A DNA stretch of 64,000 nt from the NCBI RefSeq assembly GCF_014647975.1, contig NZ_BMQF01000010.1:225957-289956 (forward strand). The letters are read 5' to 3'. This document shows positions 16,743 through 24,915 of the stretch, one piece after another (position 1 is the stretch's first letter; each line of letters opens with the position of its first letter). Below the pieces are notes generated by a model. It saw nothing but the letters and a program-made list of their open reading frames with translations, did no database searches and was not told the origin of the DNA. This stretch comes from Streptomyces fumigatiscleroticus. GTDB taxonomy: Bacteria > Actinomycetota > Actinomycetes > Streptomycetales > Streptomycetaceae. The translations under genes and the position numbers were made by a program.

Positions 16743-16910
16743 GACGTCTCGACAGTTTCGCAAGCAGCCATCGATGAAATTCGTTGTTGAAGCGTCTGTA
16801 ACATGCGGATTCCGTAGCCATGGCGCGACCGGGGCTGTTGAAGACGTCGGTGCCCGGACTACTGTGGGTGTCTCAGTCAATGGACAGTTCGACTCCACAG
16901 GAGGCCGGCA
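16743..16910. promoter_or_regulatory. Divergent lrp / aldehyde dehydrogenase control region
   Basis: This gap is locally A+T-rich around 16770-16800 and contains TTC-GTTGTT-GAA (16779-16790), the loose dyad expected of Lrp-family sites. GACGTC occurs at both ends (16743 and 16844). Both promoters should lie here. The ribosome site AGGAGG (16899-16904) serves the rightward gene. Confidence 0.45.
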
Positions 16911-18350
16911 GTGAGCACCGAGCTGCGTCGTCTGCGCAACTACATCGACGGTGAGTTCCGGGACGCCGCCGACGGGCGGACCACGGAGGTGGTCAACCCG
17001 GTGACGGGCGAGGCGTACGCGACCGCTCCGCTGTCCGGGCAGGCGGACGTGGACGCCGCCATGGCGGCCGCCGCCGCGGCCTTCCCGGGCTGGCGCGACA
17101 CGACCCCGGCCGAGCGCCAGAAGGCCCTCCTCAAGATCGCCGACGCCTTCGAGGAGCGCGCCGAGGAGCTGATCGCGGCCGAGGTGGAGAACACCGGCAA
17201 GCCGGTCGGGCTGACCCGCTCCGAGGAGATCCCGCCGATGGTCGACCAGATCCGCTTCTTCGCGGGTGCGGCCCGGATGCTGGAGGGGCGCTCGGCCGGC
17301 GAGTACATGGAGGGTCTGACGTCGATCGTCCGGCGCGAGCCGATCGGCGTCTGCGCCCAGGTCGCGCCCTGGAACTACCCGATGATGATGGCCGTGTGGA
17401 AGTTCGCCCCGGCGCTCGCGGCGGGCAACACGGTCGTCCTGAAGCCCTCGGACACCACCCCGGCCTCGACCGTCCTGATCGCCGAGATCCTCGGCTCGAT
17501 CCTGCCCAAGGGCGTCTTCAACGTCATCTGCGGCGACCGCGACACCGGCCGTGCGATGGTCGAGCACCCGGTCCCGGCGATGGCCTCCATCACCGGCTCC
17601 GTACGCGCCGGCATGCAGGTCGCCGAGTCCGCGTCCAAGGACCTCAAGCGGGTCCACCTGGAGCTGGGCGGCAAGGCACCGGTCGTGGTCTTCGAGGACA
17701 CCGACATCGCCAAGGCCGTCGAGGACATCTCGGTGGCGGGCTTCTTCAACGCCGGGCAGGACTGTACGGCGGCCACCCGCGTGCTGGTCCACGAGTCCAT
17801 CCACGACGAGTTCGTGGCGGCGCTGGCCAAGGCGGCGTCCGAGACCAAGACCGGGCAGCCCGACGACGAGGACGTCCTGTACGGCCCGCTCAACAACCCC
17901 CACCAGCTGGAGCAGGTGGCCGGCTTCGTGGAGCGGCTGCCCGCGCACGCCAAGGTCGAGGCGGGCGGCCACCGGGTCGGCGAGCGGGGCTACTTCTACG
18001 CCCCGACCGTCGTCTCGGGCCTGAAGCAGGACGACGAGATCATCCAGAAGGAGGTCTTCGGCCCGGTCATCACCGTCCAGTCCTTCACGGACGAGGACCA
18101 GGCCGTGGAGTACGCCAACGGCGTCGAGTACGCCCTCGCCTCCTCCGTGTGGACCAAGGACCACTCCCGGGCCATGCGGATGTCCAAGAAGCTCGACTTC
18201 GGCTGCGTGTGGATCAACACCCACATCCCGCTGGTCGCCGAGATGCCGCACGGCGGCTTCAAGAAGTCCGGCTACGGCAAGGACCTCTCGGCCTACGGCT
18301 TCGACGACTACACGCGCATCAAGCACGTGATGACGTCGCTGGACGCGTAA
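16911..18350 (+). CDS. Gamma-aminobutyraldehyde dehydrogenase-like NAD-dependent ALDH
   Basis: Oxidises an amino-aldehyde to the acid; probably gamma-aminobutyraldehyde or its glutamyl form to GABA. The 479-residue enzyme has APWNYP, the NAD-loop region, the catalytic glutamate in LELGGKAP, the nucleophile cysteine in NAGQDCTAATR, and EEVFGPV-like IQKEVFGPVITV. The GQDC context is that of the betaine/aminobutyraldehyde group. GTG 16911 is 6 nt after AGGAGG. A PotD-like protein follows, as with the second ALDH at 24916, to which it is clearly paralogous. Confidence 0.87.
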   Translation: MSTELRRLRNYIDGEFRDAADGRTTEVVNPVTGEAYATAPLSGQADVDAAMAAAAAAFPGWRDTTPAERQKALLKIADAFEERAEELIAAEVENTGKPVGLTRSEEIPPMVDQIRFFAGAARMLEGRSAGEYMEGLTSIVRREPIGVCAQVAPWNYPMMMAVWKFAPALAAGNTVVLKPSDTTPASTVLIAEILGSILPKGVFNVICGDRDTGRAMVEHPVPAMASITGSVRAGMQVAESASKDLKRVHLELGGKAPVVVFEDTDIAKAVEDISVAGFFNAGQDCTAATRVLVHESIHDEFVAALAKAASETKTGQPDDEDVLYGPLNNPHQLEQVAGFVERLPAHAKVEAGGHRVGERGYFYAPTVVSGLKQDDEIIQKEVFGPVITVQSFTDEDQAVEYANGVEYALASSVWTKDHSRAMRMSKKLDFGCVWINTHIPLVAEMPHGGFKKSGYGKDLSAYGFDDYTRIKHVMTSLDA

Positions 18351-18376
18351 CCCCGCTGCCGGGGGCGTGCAGCAGG

Positions 18377-18436
18377 CGGCGCGGGTCCGACAGGGTGTCC
18401 GGCCCGCGGCGCGGGTCCGACAGGGTGTCCGGCCCG
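18377..18436. repeat. Two perfect tandem 30-bp repeats
   Basis: CGGCGCGGGTCCGACAGGGT plus GTCCGGCCCG occurs twice without change between the ALDH stop and the PotD-like start (18377-18406, 18407-18436). The unit is partly self-complementary (CGGGTCCG, CCGGCCCG). It could affect spacing or termination. Confidence 0.9.
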
Positions 18437-18498
18437 CGCCGCCCCGCTCGACGGGCCGTCGATTGCCCGTCCCGGCCCGGGAACGGCATCCTGCCCGG

Positions 18499-19689
18499 GT
18501 GCCCCTGACCTCGCTGACCTCCCCGTTCTCCCGCCGGACACTGCTGCGCGCGCTGGGCGGCGGCGCCGGGACCGGCCTTCTGGCCGGCTGCGGTGTGCCC
18601 CCGGCGTACGTCGCGCCCGGCGACCGCGCCGCCGTCGACCGGTCCGCCACCGACAAGACGCTGACCTGGTCCAACTGGCCGCTCTACATCGACACCGACG
18701 ACGCCCACCCCGGCCGCCGCCCCACACTGGAGGCGTTCGAGAAGCGCACGGGCATCTCCGTCCACTACGTGGAGGAGATCAACGACAACGACGAGTTCTT
18801 CGGCAAGATCAGCCCCGCCCTGATGAACCACCAGGAGACGGGCCGCGACCTGATCGTCATCAGCGACTGGATGTGCGCGCGCTTCGTCCGGCTCGGCTGG
18901 GTGCAGCGGATGGACCGGGCCCGCATGCCCAACGTCACGAAGTACCTCGACCCGCTGCTCCGCTCACCCGCCTTCGACCCGGGCCGCGGGTCGTCGGTGC
19001 CGTGGCAGTCCGGCATCACCGGCATCGCCTACAACCGCCGGGCACTGGGCCGGGAGATCCGCAGCGTCTCCGACCTGTGGGCGAGCGACCTCAAGGGCCG
19101 GGTGACGCTGCTGTCGGGCCTGGACGAGGCGTTCGCGCTGCTGATGCAGGGCAACGGCGTCGACATCACGAAGTGGACGGCGGAGGACTTCCACACCCTC
19201 TGCGACCAGCTCGAGAAACGGGTCCGCGGCGGCCAGGTACGGCGCTTCACCGGCAACGACTACACCAAGGACCTGGTCAGCGGCGACGTCCTGGCCTGCC
19301 AGGCGTACTCCGGCGACGTGATCCAGCTCCAGGCGGACGACCCGGACATCCGCTTCGTCGTCCCCGAGGAGGGCGCGGAGCTGTGGGCCGAGTCGCTGAT
19401 GATCCCGAACCTGGCCCGGCACAAGGCGAACGCCGAGCGCCTGATCGACCACTACTACGACCCCGAGGTCGCCGCCGAGCTGGCCGCCTGGGTGAACTAC
19501 GTCTGCCCGGTCCCGGCCGCCCAGGACGTGCTCGCCTCCGCCAAGGACCGCGGGACGGCCGCCCTGGCCGAGGACCCCCTGATCTTCCCGGACACCGCGA
19601 TGCGGCGACGCCTCGCCGTCGCCCGGGACATCACGCCCAGGGAGCGGACGGAGCTCGCGAAGCGGTGGAACGAGATCGTGGGGCTGTAG
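18499..19689 (+). CDS. Polyamine ABC transporter substrate-binding protein, orphan PotD-like
   Basis: Extracellular binding protein of the spermidine/putrescine family, 396 residues. The N-terminus combines a twin-arginine motif (FSRRTLLRAL) with the lipobox LLAGC, so it is probably a Tat-exported lipoprotein. Family features are LTWSNWPLYID, EEINDNDEFFGKI and RRFTGNDYTKDLVSGD. It has no permease or ATPase next to it and may share PotABC encoded at 27779-30666. GTG 18499 is chosen because the signal peptide starts there. It is a paralogue of the protein at 26524. Confidence 0.88.
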   Translation: MPLTSLTSPFSRRTLLRALGGGAGTGLLAGCGVPPAYVAPGDRAAVDRSATDKTLTWSNWPLYIDTDDAHPGRRPTLEAFEKRTGISVHYVEEINDNDEFFGKISPALMNHQETGRDLIVISDWMCARFVRLGWVQRMDRARMPNVTKYLDPLLRSPAFDPGRGSSVPWQSGITGIAYNRRALGREIRSVSDLWASDLKGRVTLLSGLDEAFALLMQGNGVDITKWTAEDFHTLCDQLEKRVRGGQVRRFTGNDYTKDLVSGDVLACQAYSGDVIQLQADDPDIRFVVPEEGAELWAESLMIPNLARHKANAERLIDHYYDPEVAAELAAWVNYVCPVPAAQDVLASAKDRGTAALAEDPLIFPDTAMRRRLAVARDITPRERTELAKRWNEIVGL

Positions 19690-19705
19690 AAGACTGACGG
19701 GCGTG

Positions 19706-20251
19706 ATGAATTCATCGCCCGGTGAAAAGGTGGGTGGCGCGGTCACCCTCGGGCTGCTGGCCGCCTGGGCCGCGCATGACGCGGAGGAGGTGGCGGCGCT
19801 GCCGGGCTGGCTGCGGCGCAACGTGCCCGCGCTCCGCGAGCGGTTCCCGGCGGTGCCGGAGGCGGTGTGGCGGCGGGCCGGGTCGCTGCACACCCGGGAG
19901 TTCGCGGTCGCCGTGGGGGTGATGGGCGCGGTCGTCGCCGCCACGTCCGCCGCCGGGTACGCCACCGGCGGGCGCTCGGCCGTCTACCAGACCGCGCTGA
20001 ACGGCTTCGGCCTGCACGGTCTGGTCCATCTCGCGCAGGCCGCCGTCGTACGCGGATACACCCCCGGCGCCGCGACCTCGCCGGTCCTCGTCGTCCCGTT
20101 CACCCTCTGGGCCCGCCGGCGGCTGCGCCGGGCCGGCGTGCTGCGCCCGGCGCGCCGCGACCTGGCCCTCGGGCTGGGCCTGGCGGGTGCGGCGACGGCC
20201 GTCTCGCATGCGGTGGCACGGCGGGTGACCCCACCCCGGAAGTGCTCATGA
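19706..20251 (+). CDS. HXXEE-domain membrane protein of unknown function
   Basis: A 181-residue integral membrane protein with about four hydrophobic spans. The motif AHDAEEVAALPGW near residue 24 matches the HXXEE family, named for its conserved His and two Glu residues; no function is established for it. A second histidine cluster, GLHGLVHLAQA, lies at about residues 105-115. ATG 19706 follows a GTG that is also in frame (19703). It begins 16 bp after the PotD-like gene and may be read through from it. Confidence 0.65.
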   Translation: MNSSPGEKVGGAVTLGLLAAWAAHDAEEVAALPGWLRRNVPALRERFPAVPEAVWRRAGSLHTREFAVAVGVMGAVVAATSAAGYATGGRSAVYQTALNGFGLHGLVHLAQAAVVRGYTPGAATSPVLVVPFTLWARRRLRRAGVLRPARRDLALGLGLAGAATAVSHAVARRVTPPRKCS

Positions 20252-20266
20252 CCTCGTTCGACCGGC

Positions 20267-20299
20267 CTTTTTGAACACGTTCAAGAAGAGGCGTACGCT
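20267..20299 (+). promoter_or_regulatory. Promoter with 22-bp palindromic operator, leaderless start
   Basis: CTTTTTGAAC-AC-GTTCAAGAAG (20267-20288) is an inverted repeat with one mismatch, of the form used by many TetR-family repressors. Its TTGAAC (20271-20276) doubles as a -35 hexamer, 17 bp before TACGCT (20294-20299). The ATG follows after 6 nt, so the mRNA is predicted to be leaderless. No tetR gene is in the window. Confidence 0.65.
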
Positions 20300-20305
20300 G
20301 CCGTC

Positions 20306-20827
20306 ATGAGCGACAGAGCCGCCCTTCTGAGGGGCATTCGCGTCTGGCTGGCCTTCTTCGTCGTCTGTCTGGTGCTCAGCGGCGCCACCGCCTTCCCGCT
20401 GGTGCACGAAGTGCGCTGGGCGGAGGAGCTGTTGCGGTCGCTGTCCGTGCCCGAGCACCTGCCGGGGCTCAGCGACTGGATCACCCGTGTACGGCAGGGC
20501 CTGGACACCGCCGACGCCGAGTACCCCTTCGTCCTGTACGGCACGGACTGGCTCGCCTTCGCCCACCTGGTCATCGCGGTCGCCTTCTACGGCCCCTACC
20601 GCGATCCCGTCCGCAACATCTGGGTCGTCGAGTTCGGCATGATCGCCTGTGCCGGCATCATCCCGCTCGCCCTGATCTGCGGGCCGATCCGCGACATCCC
20701 CTTCTGGTGGTCGCTGATCGACATGTCCTTCGGCGTCTTCGGAGTGATACCGCTGTACGTCGTCCACCGCTGGATCAGGCGGCTGGCGGCCCTCACCCCG
20801 GACCACCGCCCGGCTCTCGCCGTGTGA
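20306..20827 (+). CDS. Four-span membrane protein of unknown function
   Basis: A 173-residue protein with about four transmembrane segments: VWLAFFVVCLVLSGATAF, the WLAFAHLVIAVAFYG region, VVEFGMIACAGIIPLALICG and a C-terminal span near FGVFGVIPLYVVHRW. Charged loops such as YRDPVRN and GPIRDIPFWWSL lie between. I do not recognise the family with certainty. It has its own promoter with a palindromic operator that overlaps the -35 hexamer, so expression is probably induced by a ligand of a TetR-like repressor encoded elsewhere. A repeat follows its stop codon. Confidence 0.7.
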   Translation: MSDRAALLRGIRVWLAFFVVCLVLSGATAFPLVHEVRWAEELLRSLSVPEHLPGLSDWITRVRQGLDTADAEYPFVLYGTDWLAFAHLVIAVAFYGPYRDPVRNIWVVEFGMIACAGIIPLALICGPIRDIPFWWSLIDMSFGVFGVIPLYVVHRWIRRLAALTPDHRPALAV

Positions 20828-20881
20828 GAGGCCGGCGCCGTGGGGGAGGCCGGCGCCGTGGGGGAGGCCGGCGCCCTTCGG
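20828..20881. repeat. Three 18-bp tandem repeats
   Basis: GAGGCCGGCGCCGTGGGG occurs twice exactly (20828-20845, 20846-20863) and a third time with a changed end (20864-20881). CCGGCGCCGG-type self-complementarity suggests it acts as a terminator between the convergent genes. Confidence 0.85.
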
Positions 20882-20898
20882 GAGGACGGCGGGGCGGG

Positions 20899-21585
20899 TC
20901 AGCCGGCCTTGCGCAGGGCGATCAGCGTGTCGACGCGGTTGGTGGTGATCGAGTCGACGCCCAGCTCCAGAAGCCGGCGCATGGAGCGGCGGGTGTCGGG
21001 GGTCCAGACGGAGAGGAGACGGCCGTCGCGGTGCACCCGCTCGGCCAGAGCCCGGTCCACCAGGGAGAAGCGGTAGTTGAGCCAGCGCGGCCGGATCGCC
21101 TCCAGCAGCGCGGGACGCGGCGGTGCCAGCGTCGTCCGGGTCAGCGCGATCTCGGCGGCCGGGTCGGCGGCGCGCACGGCGAGCATGGCCTCGGCGCCCG
21201 CGCAGTAGTACACGCGGTCCCCGGCCCCGCACGCGCGGACGGCGTCCACGATCCGGCGGGCCGCCCGCACGCCGGGCGTGCCCGGCAGATCGACCATCAC
21301 CCGGCTGCCCTCGGTCGCGGCCAGCGCCTGGGCCAGCGTCGGCACCCGGCCGCCGGTCAGCTCCCGCACCTCGGCCGCCGACAGCGACCGCAGCGGCCGG
21401 TCGTGCTCCCACAGCCGCCGCAGGGTCTCGTCGTGCAGCAGTACGGGCACGCCGTCCCGGGTGAGCCGTACATCGATCTCCACGGCGTCCGCGCCGAGGT
21501 CCAGCGCGGAACGCAGCGAGGCGAGGGTGTTCTCACGGACGCGGTAGGGGTCGCCGCGGTGGGCGACGGCGGTCACGTTCTGCAT
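20899..21585 (-). CDS. Glycerophosphodiester phosphodiesterase
   Basis: Hydrolyses glycerophosphodiesters to glycerol-3-phosphate and an alcohol. The 228-residue TIM-barrel enzyme has the catalytic HRG (residues 9-11) with REN near 18, the metal ligands EIDVRLTRDG and the second catalytic histidine in VLLHDETL. There is no signal peptide, so it should be cytoplasmic. CACAAT (21597-21592) lies exactly 6 nt ahead of the ATG, which hints at a leaderless mRNA. The identification is good; the preferred head group is unknown. Confidence 0.87.
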   Translation of the reverse strand: MQNVTAVAHRGDPYRVRENTLASLRSALDLGADAVEIDVRLTRDGVPVLLHDETLRRLWEHDRPLRSLSAAEVRELTGGRVPTLAQALAATEGSRVMVDLPGTPGVRAARRIVDAVRACGAGDRVYYCAGAEAMLAVRAADPAAEIALTRTTLAPPRPALLEAIRPRWLNYRFSLVDRALAERVHRDGRLLSVWTPDTRRSMRRLLELGVDSITTNRVDTLIALRKAG

Positions 21586-21658
21586 GGGCTCATTGTGGCG
21601 GGTGCTCCGGGCGGGGGGCCGAGCGGGCGGTCCGGGCGGAGACGCCGGGGCGGAGACG

Positions 21659-22720
21659 TCAGGGCGCGAGCCAGGCCGAGGTGTACGCGTCGATCTCGGC
21701 GGCCAGCTTCGCCTTGCCGGACTCGTCCAGGAAGGACGCCTCGACCGCGTTCTTGGCCAGCCCGGCCAGGCCGCGCTCGTCCAGGTCGAGCAGGCGGGCG
21801 GCGACCGCGTACTCGTTGTTCAGATCGGTGCCGAACATGGGCGGGTCGTCGGAGTTGACGGTGACCAGGACTCCGGCCCGCACGAACTCCCTGATCGGGT
21901 GCTCGTCGAGGGTGCGGACCGCGCGGGTGGCGATGTTGGAGGTCGGGCACACCTCCAGCGGGATCCGGTGCTCGGCGAGGTGGGCGAGGAGCGCCGGGTC
22001 CTGCGCGGAGCTGGTGCCGTGCCCGATGCGCTCGGCGCGCAGATGGGTGAGGGCGTCCCAGACGGTCCCCGGGCCGGTGGTCTCGCCGGCGTGCGGCACC
22101 GACCGCAGGCCGGCGGCGATCGCCCGGTCGAAGTACGGCTTGAACTGCGGGCGCTCCACGCCGATCTCGGGCCCGCCGAGCCCGAAGGAGACCAGGCCCT
22201 CGGGGCGCAGCCGGTCGTCGGTGGCCAGCCGTGTGGTCTCCTCGGCCGCCTCCGTGCCCGCCTCGCCGGGGATGTCGAAGCACCAGCGCAGGACGATCCC
22301 GAGCTCCGCCTCGGCCGCCTTGCGGGCGTCCTCGATCGCCTCCATGAAGGCGCGCTCGTCGATGCCGCGCCGGGTGGAGGAGAACGGGGTGACGGTCAGC
22401 TCGGCGTAGCGCACCTGCTGCCGTGCCATCTCCCGGGCCACCTCGTACGTCAGCAGCCGCACGTCCTCCGGGGTGCGGATCAGGTCGACGACGGACAGGT
22501 ACACCTCGATGAAGTGCGCGAAGTCCGTGAAGGTGAAGTAGTCGACGAGGGCCTCGGGGTCAGTGGGGACCTTGGAGTCGGGGTGGCAGGCGGCCAGTTG
22601 CGAGACGATGCGCGGGGAGGCGGAGCCGACGTGATGCACGTGCAGTTCGGCCTTGGGCAGTCCGGCGATGAAGGCGTGCAGATCGCGCGGGGTGCGGGGG
22701 TCGACGAGGCGGTCGGTCAA
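21659..22720 (-). CDS. add: Adenosine deaminase
   Basis: Converts adenosine to inosine in purine salvage. The 353-residue barrel enzyme has the zinc motif PKAELHVHHVGS (about residues 25-36), HAGETTGPG with the third zinc histidine, RIGHGTS, EVCPTSNIATR and VNSDDPPMF with the zinc-binding and catalytic aspartates. The second residue after HVH is His rather than the common Leu, a small departure. TTG 22720 is chosen because GGGGAGGA stands 5 nt ahead and no ATG or GTG is placed as well. Some family members act on adenine or other purines. Confidence 0.9.
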   Translation of the reverse strand: MTDRLVDPRTPRDLHAFIAGLPKAELHVHHVGSASPRIVSQLAACHPDSKVPTDPEALVDYFTFTDFAHFIEVYLSVVDLIRTPEDVRLLTYEVAREMARQQVRYAELTVTPFSSTRRGIDERAFMEAIEDARKAAEAELGIVLRWCFDIPGEAGTEAAEETTRLATDDRLRPEGLVSFGLGGPEIGVERPQFKPYFDRAIAAGLRSVPHAGETTGPGTVWDALTHLRAERIGHGTSSAQDPALLAHLAEHRIPLEVCPTSNIATRAVRTLDEHPIREFVRAGVLVTVNSDDPPMFGTDLNNEYAVAARLLDLDERGLAGLAKNAVEASFLDESGKAKLAAEIDAYTSAWLAP

Positions 22721-22872
22721 GGGTCCTCCCCTAAACGGCGTGCCCGGCCGGGGTGCGGCGGGACGCGGGTGATCGGCTGATCGGTGGGCTCGGGGATCAT
22801 CGTAGGCCGGGCCCGCGTCCGGCAGGCACGGGCCGTAGCATGACGGCACGTTCGACAGAGGGGACCCCGCGC

Positions 22873-23751
22873 ATGTCCGACGACGCGCAGACGCCCGCAG
22901 CCGACGCGCGTACGCCCGACGCGCCGGACGCGCCGGATGGCAGGGCCGCGGCCGGTCCGGTGCCGGGCGGCGACGGCCGGCCCGCCGCCTGGCCGCCTGC
23001 CGCGGGGGATGACGTCCCCACGGACCTGTGGGCACCGCCCGGGGACACCCCGCCCGCGCCCGGCGGTCCCGGGACGACCGTCGCGTCCTCGGACGGGCCG
23101 GCCGCCTGGCCGCCCCCCTCCCTCCACGACCAGCAGACGGTCACGTCGACGCCGTCCGAGGACACGGGGACGCCGCCGTCCCCGGCACCCGGTGCCACGA
23201 CGACGTCCCCGCCGTGGGCCACGCCGTCCGGGCCGGGCGACGGTGCGGGCGGCGGCACCGGCGGCCCTTTCGCCCCCGGCGACCCCTTCGCCCCGCCGGC
23301 CGCCGCGAGCGGGCCGGCCGACCCCTTCGCCCCGCCCGTCGCAGCGGCCTCCCCCGCCCACGCGCCCGTACCCCCGCCGCCGATATCCCCCGACGGGCCC
23401 GGCCAGGTCCCCTACGGCTACCCCGGCGGGTACGGATACCCGGGCCCGCCCGGCTACGGCGGTCTGCACGCGCAGGGATATCACGGCTGGCCCGGGATGA
23501 TGCCGATGCCGAGCAACGGCATGGGCACCGCCGCACTCGTCCTCGGGATCGTCGCGGCCGTCGTCTTCTGCCTGTGGCCGCTGGCGATCCTGCTGGGCAT
23601 CCTGGGCGTGATCTTCGGGGCGGTCGGCCGCGGCAAGGCCCGCAGAGGCGAGGCCACCAACGGCGGTCAGGCCCTGGCCGGCATCATCTGCGGCAGCGTC
23701 GGCATCGCCGTCGGAATCGTCTTCGGCCTGCTGGTGCTCTTCACCGCCTGA
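22873..23751 (+). CDS. DUF4190 membrane protein with long disordered N-terminus
   Basis: A 292-residue protein. Residues 1 to about 205 are Pro/Ala/Gly-rich and disordered, ending in a Tyr/Gly/Pro stretch. Two hydrophobic spans (GTAALVLGIVAAVVFCLWPLAILLGILGVIFG and ALAGIICGSVGIAVGIVFG) flank the basic loop GRGKARRGEATNG, the arrangement of DUF4190. Function is unknown. ATG 22873 has AGAGGGG upstream; ATG 22840 is possible but lacks one. The stop codon lies inside the first unit of an 18-bp minisatellite, whose sequence resembles the last codons of this gene. Confidence 0.75.
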   Translation: MSDDAQTPAADARTPDAPDAPDGRAAAGPVPGGDGRPAAWPPAAGDDVPTDLWAPPGDTPPAPGGPGTTVASSDGPAAWPPPSLHDQQTVTSTPSEDTGTPPSPAPGATTTSPPWATPSGPGDGAGGGTGGPFAPGDPFAPPAAASGPADPFAPPVAAASPAHAPVPPPPISPDGPGQVPYGYPGGYGYPGPPGYGGLHAQGYHGWPGMMPMPSNGMGTAALVLGIVAAVVFCLWPLAILLGILGVIFGAVGRGKARRGEATNGGQALAGIICGSVGIAVGIVFGLLVLFTA

Positions 23752-24089
23752 CGGCGCTGGCCCGCCTGACGGCGCTGGCCCGTCTGATGGCGTTGGCCCG
23801 CCTGACGGCGCTGGCCCGTCTGATGGCGTTGGCCCGCCTGACGGCGTTGGCCCGTCTGACGGCGTTGGCCCGTCTGCTGGTGCTGGCCCGTCTGCTGGTG
23901 CTGGCCCGTCTGCTGGTGCTGGCCCGTCTGCTGGTGCTGGCCCGTCTGCTGGTGCTGGCCCGTCTGCTGGTGCTGGCCCGTCTGCTGGTGCTGGCCCGTC
24001 TGCTGGCGTTGGCCCGTCTGCTGGTGCTGGTCCGCCTGACGGCGTTGGCCCGTCTGCTGGCGTTGGCCCGTCTGATGGTGCTCGCCCGC
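23748..24089. repeat. 18-bp minisatellite, 19 contiguous copies
   Basis: Units of exactly 18 bp, CTG(A/C)(C/T)GG(C/T)G(C/T)TGGCCCG(C/T), run from 23748 to 24089. Copies 8-14 are identical (CTGCTGGTGCTGGCCCGT). Copies 1-7 begin CTGA and so carry a TGA in the frame of the upstream gene. The unit starts like the end of that gene (CTGCTGGTGCT at 23729-23739). It fills the gap between two convergent genes. Confidence 0.95.
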
Positions 24090-24116
24090 CTGGCGGGCGC
24101 CGCCGTGCCCCGTGGG

Positions 24117-24746
24117 TCAGGCGGCTCCCGGCGACGAGTGCCGCAACCGCTCCCGCGCCCCCATCAGTGCGAAGCCCAGCAGGTTCTCGCCCCGCCACCG
24201 CTCCGGGTCCGTCGCCGCCTCGTCGTCCGCGGCGAGGCCGATGCCCCACACCCGGTCGACGGGGCTCGCCTCCACCAGCACCCGGTCACCGGTGCCGAGC
24301 AGGAAGTCCCGCAGGGCGGCGTGGGCGGCGAACTTGTGGACGTTGCCCTCCACGACGATCCCGAACCGCTCCCGCTGCCATATCGCGTCGTCGAAGCCGC
24401 GCACCAGGCGCCCGGCCTTCTTGGCCTCGGCGGGATGCCCGGCGGCCAGCACCCGCCGCTCCGCCTCGGCGTCCCCGAACAGCCGGGCCTTGCCCGCCAT
24501 CATCCAGTGCTCCGCGGTCGCGTACTCCACGCCGCCGGCCGTGAACGGAGACGGCCACCACTGGCTCAGACAGCTCGCCCCGATCCGGCCGTCGGGCCGC
24601 GGCCGGTGCCCCCAGAAGAACAGGTACTTCAGCCGAGTCCCGGCACGCACCAGCCCGATCAGCGCCTCACGGGAGTCGATGGCCGCCCCGCGTCCCGACA
24701 TCGCGATCCCACTCATGCACGCGAGCATGGCACGCACCACTGACAT
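24117..24746 (-). CDS. NADAR-domain protein (YbiA-like N-glycosidase)
   Basis: NADAR proteins hydrolyse N-glycosidic bonds; known members act on riboflavin intermediates or remove ADP-ribose from guanine bases. The 209-residue protein has the family motifs FFWGH, CLSQWWPSPFTAGGVEYATAEHWMM, the glutamate-containing VRGFDDAIWQRERF, WGIGLAADD and WRGENLLGFALM. The first 20 residues are outside the domain, but ATG 24746 has GGGAGGA at proper spacing and is preferred over ATG 24716. No ADP-ribosyltransferase partner gene (DarT-like) is seen nearby. Confidence 0.83.
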   Translation of the reverse strand: MSVVRAMLACMSGIAMSGRGAAIDSREALIGLVRAGTRLKYLFFWGHRPRPDGRIGASCLSQWWPSPFTAGGVEYATAEHWMMAGKARLFGDAEAERRVLAAGHPAEAKKAGRLVRGFDDAIWQRERFGIVVEGNVHKFAAHAALRDFLLGTGDRVLVEASPVDRVWGIGLAADDEAATDPERWRGENLLGFALMGARERLRHSSPGAA

Positions 24747-24821
24747 GCCGTCCTCCCTTTTCCACGGCGACTCGACACCTGGTCAACCCATTGCGCCGGA
24801 ATCCGTCGCGTAACCAAAAGG

Positions 24822-24865
24822 CAACAACGGAATCACTTGTTGGTGTCCCTTTGCTCTGTCAGGAT
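24822..24865 (+). promoter_or_regulatory. Promoter of the ALDH-potDABC-puuB operon
   Basis: TTGTTG (24837-24842), a 17-bp spacer and CAGGAT (24860-24865) match the Streptomyces housekeeping consensus. CAACAA...TTGTTG (24822-24842) forms an inverted repeat over the -35, a likely regulator site. Confidence 0.6.
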
Positions 24866-24915
24866 CGGCACTCAAATCGAGCTGGAGCTACGCCACCACC
24901 TGCGGGAGCGGGACC

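Noticed and set aside
18367..18498. N-terminal extension of the orphan PotD-like protein
   Set aside because: It consists of the translated 30-bp tandem repeat and would bury the signal peptide.
23028..24743. A 571-residue protein with LTALAR repeats
   Set aside because: It overlaps the DUF4190 gene in another frame and the NADAR gene on the other strand; the hexapeptide repeats come from the 18-bp minisatellite.
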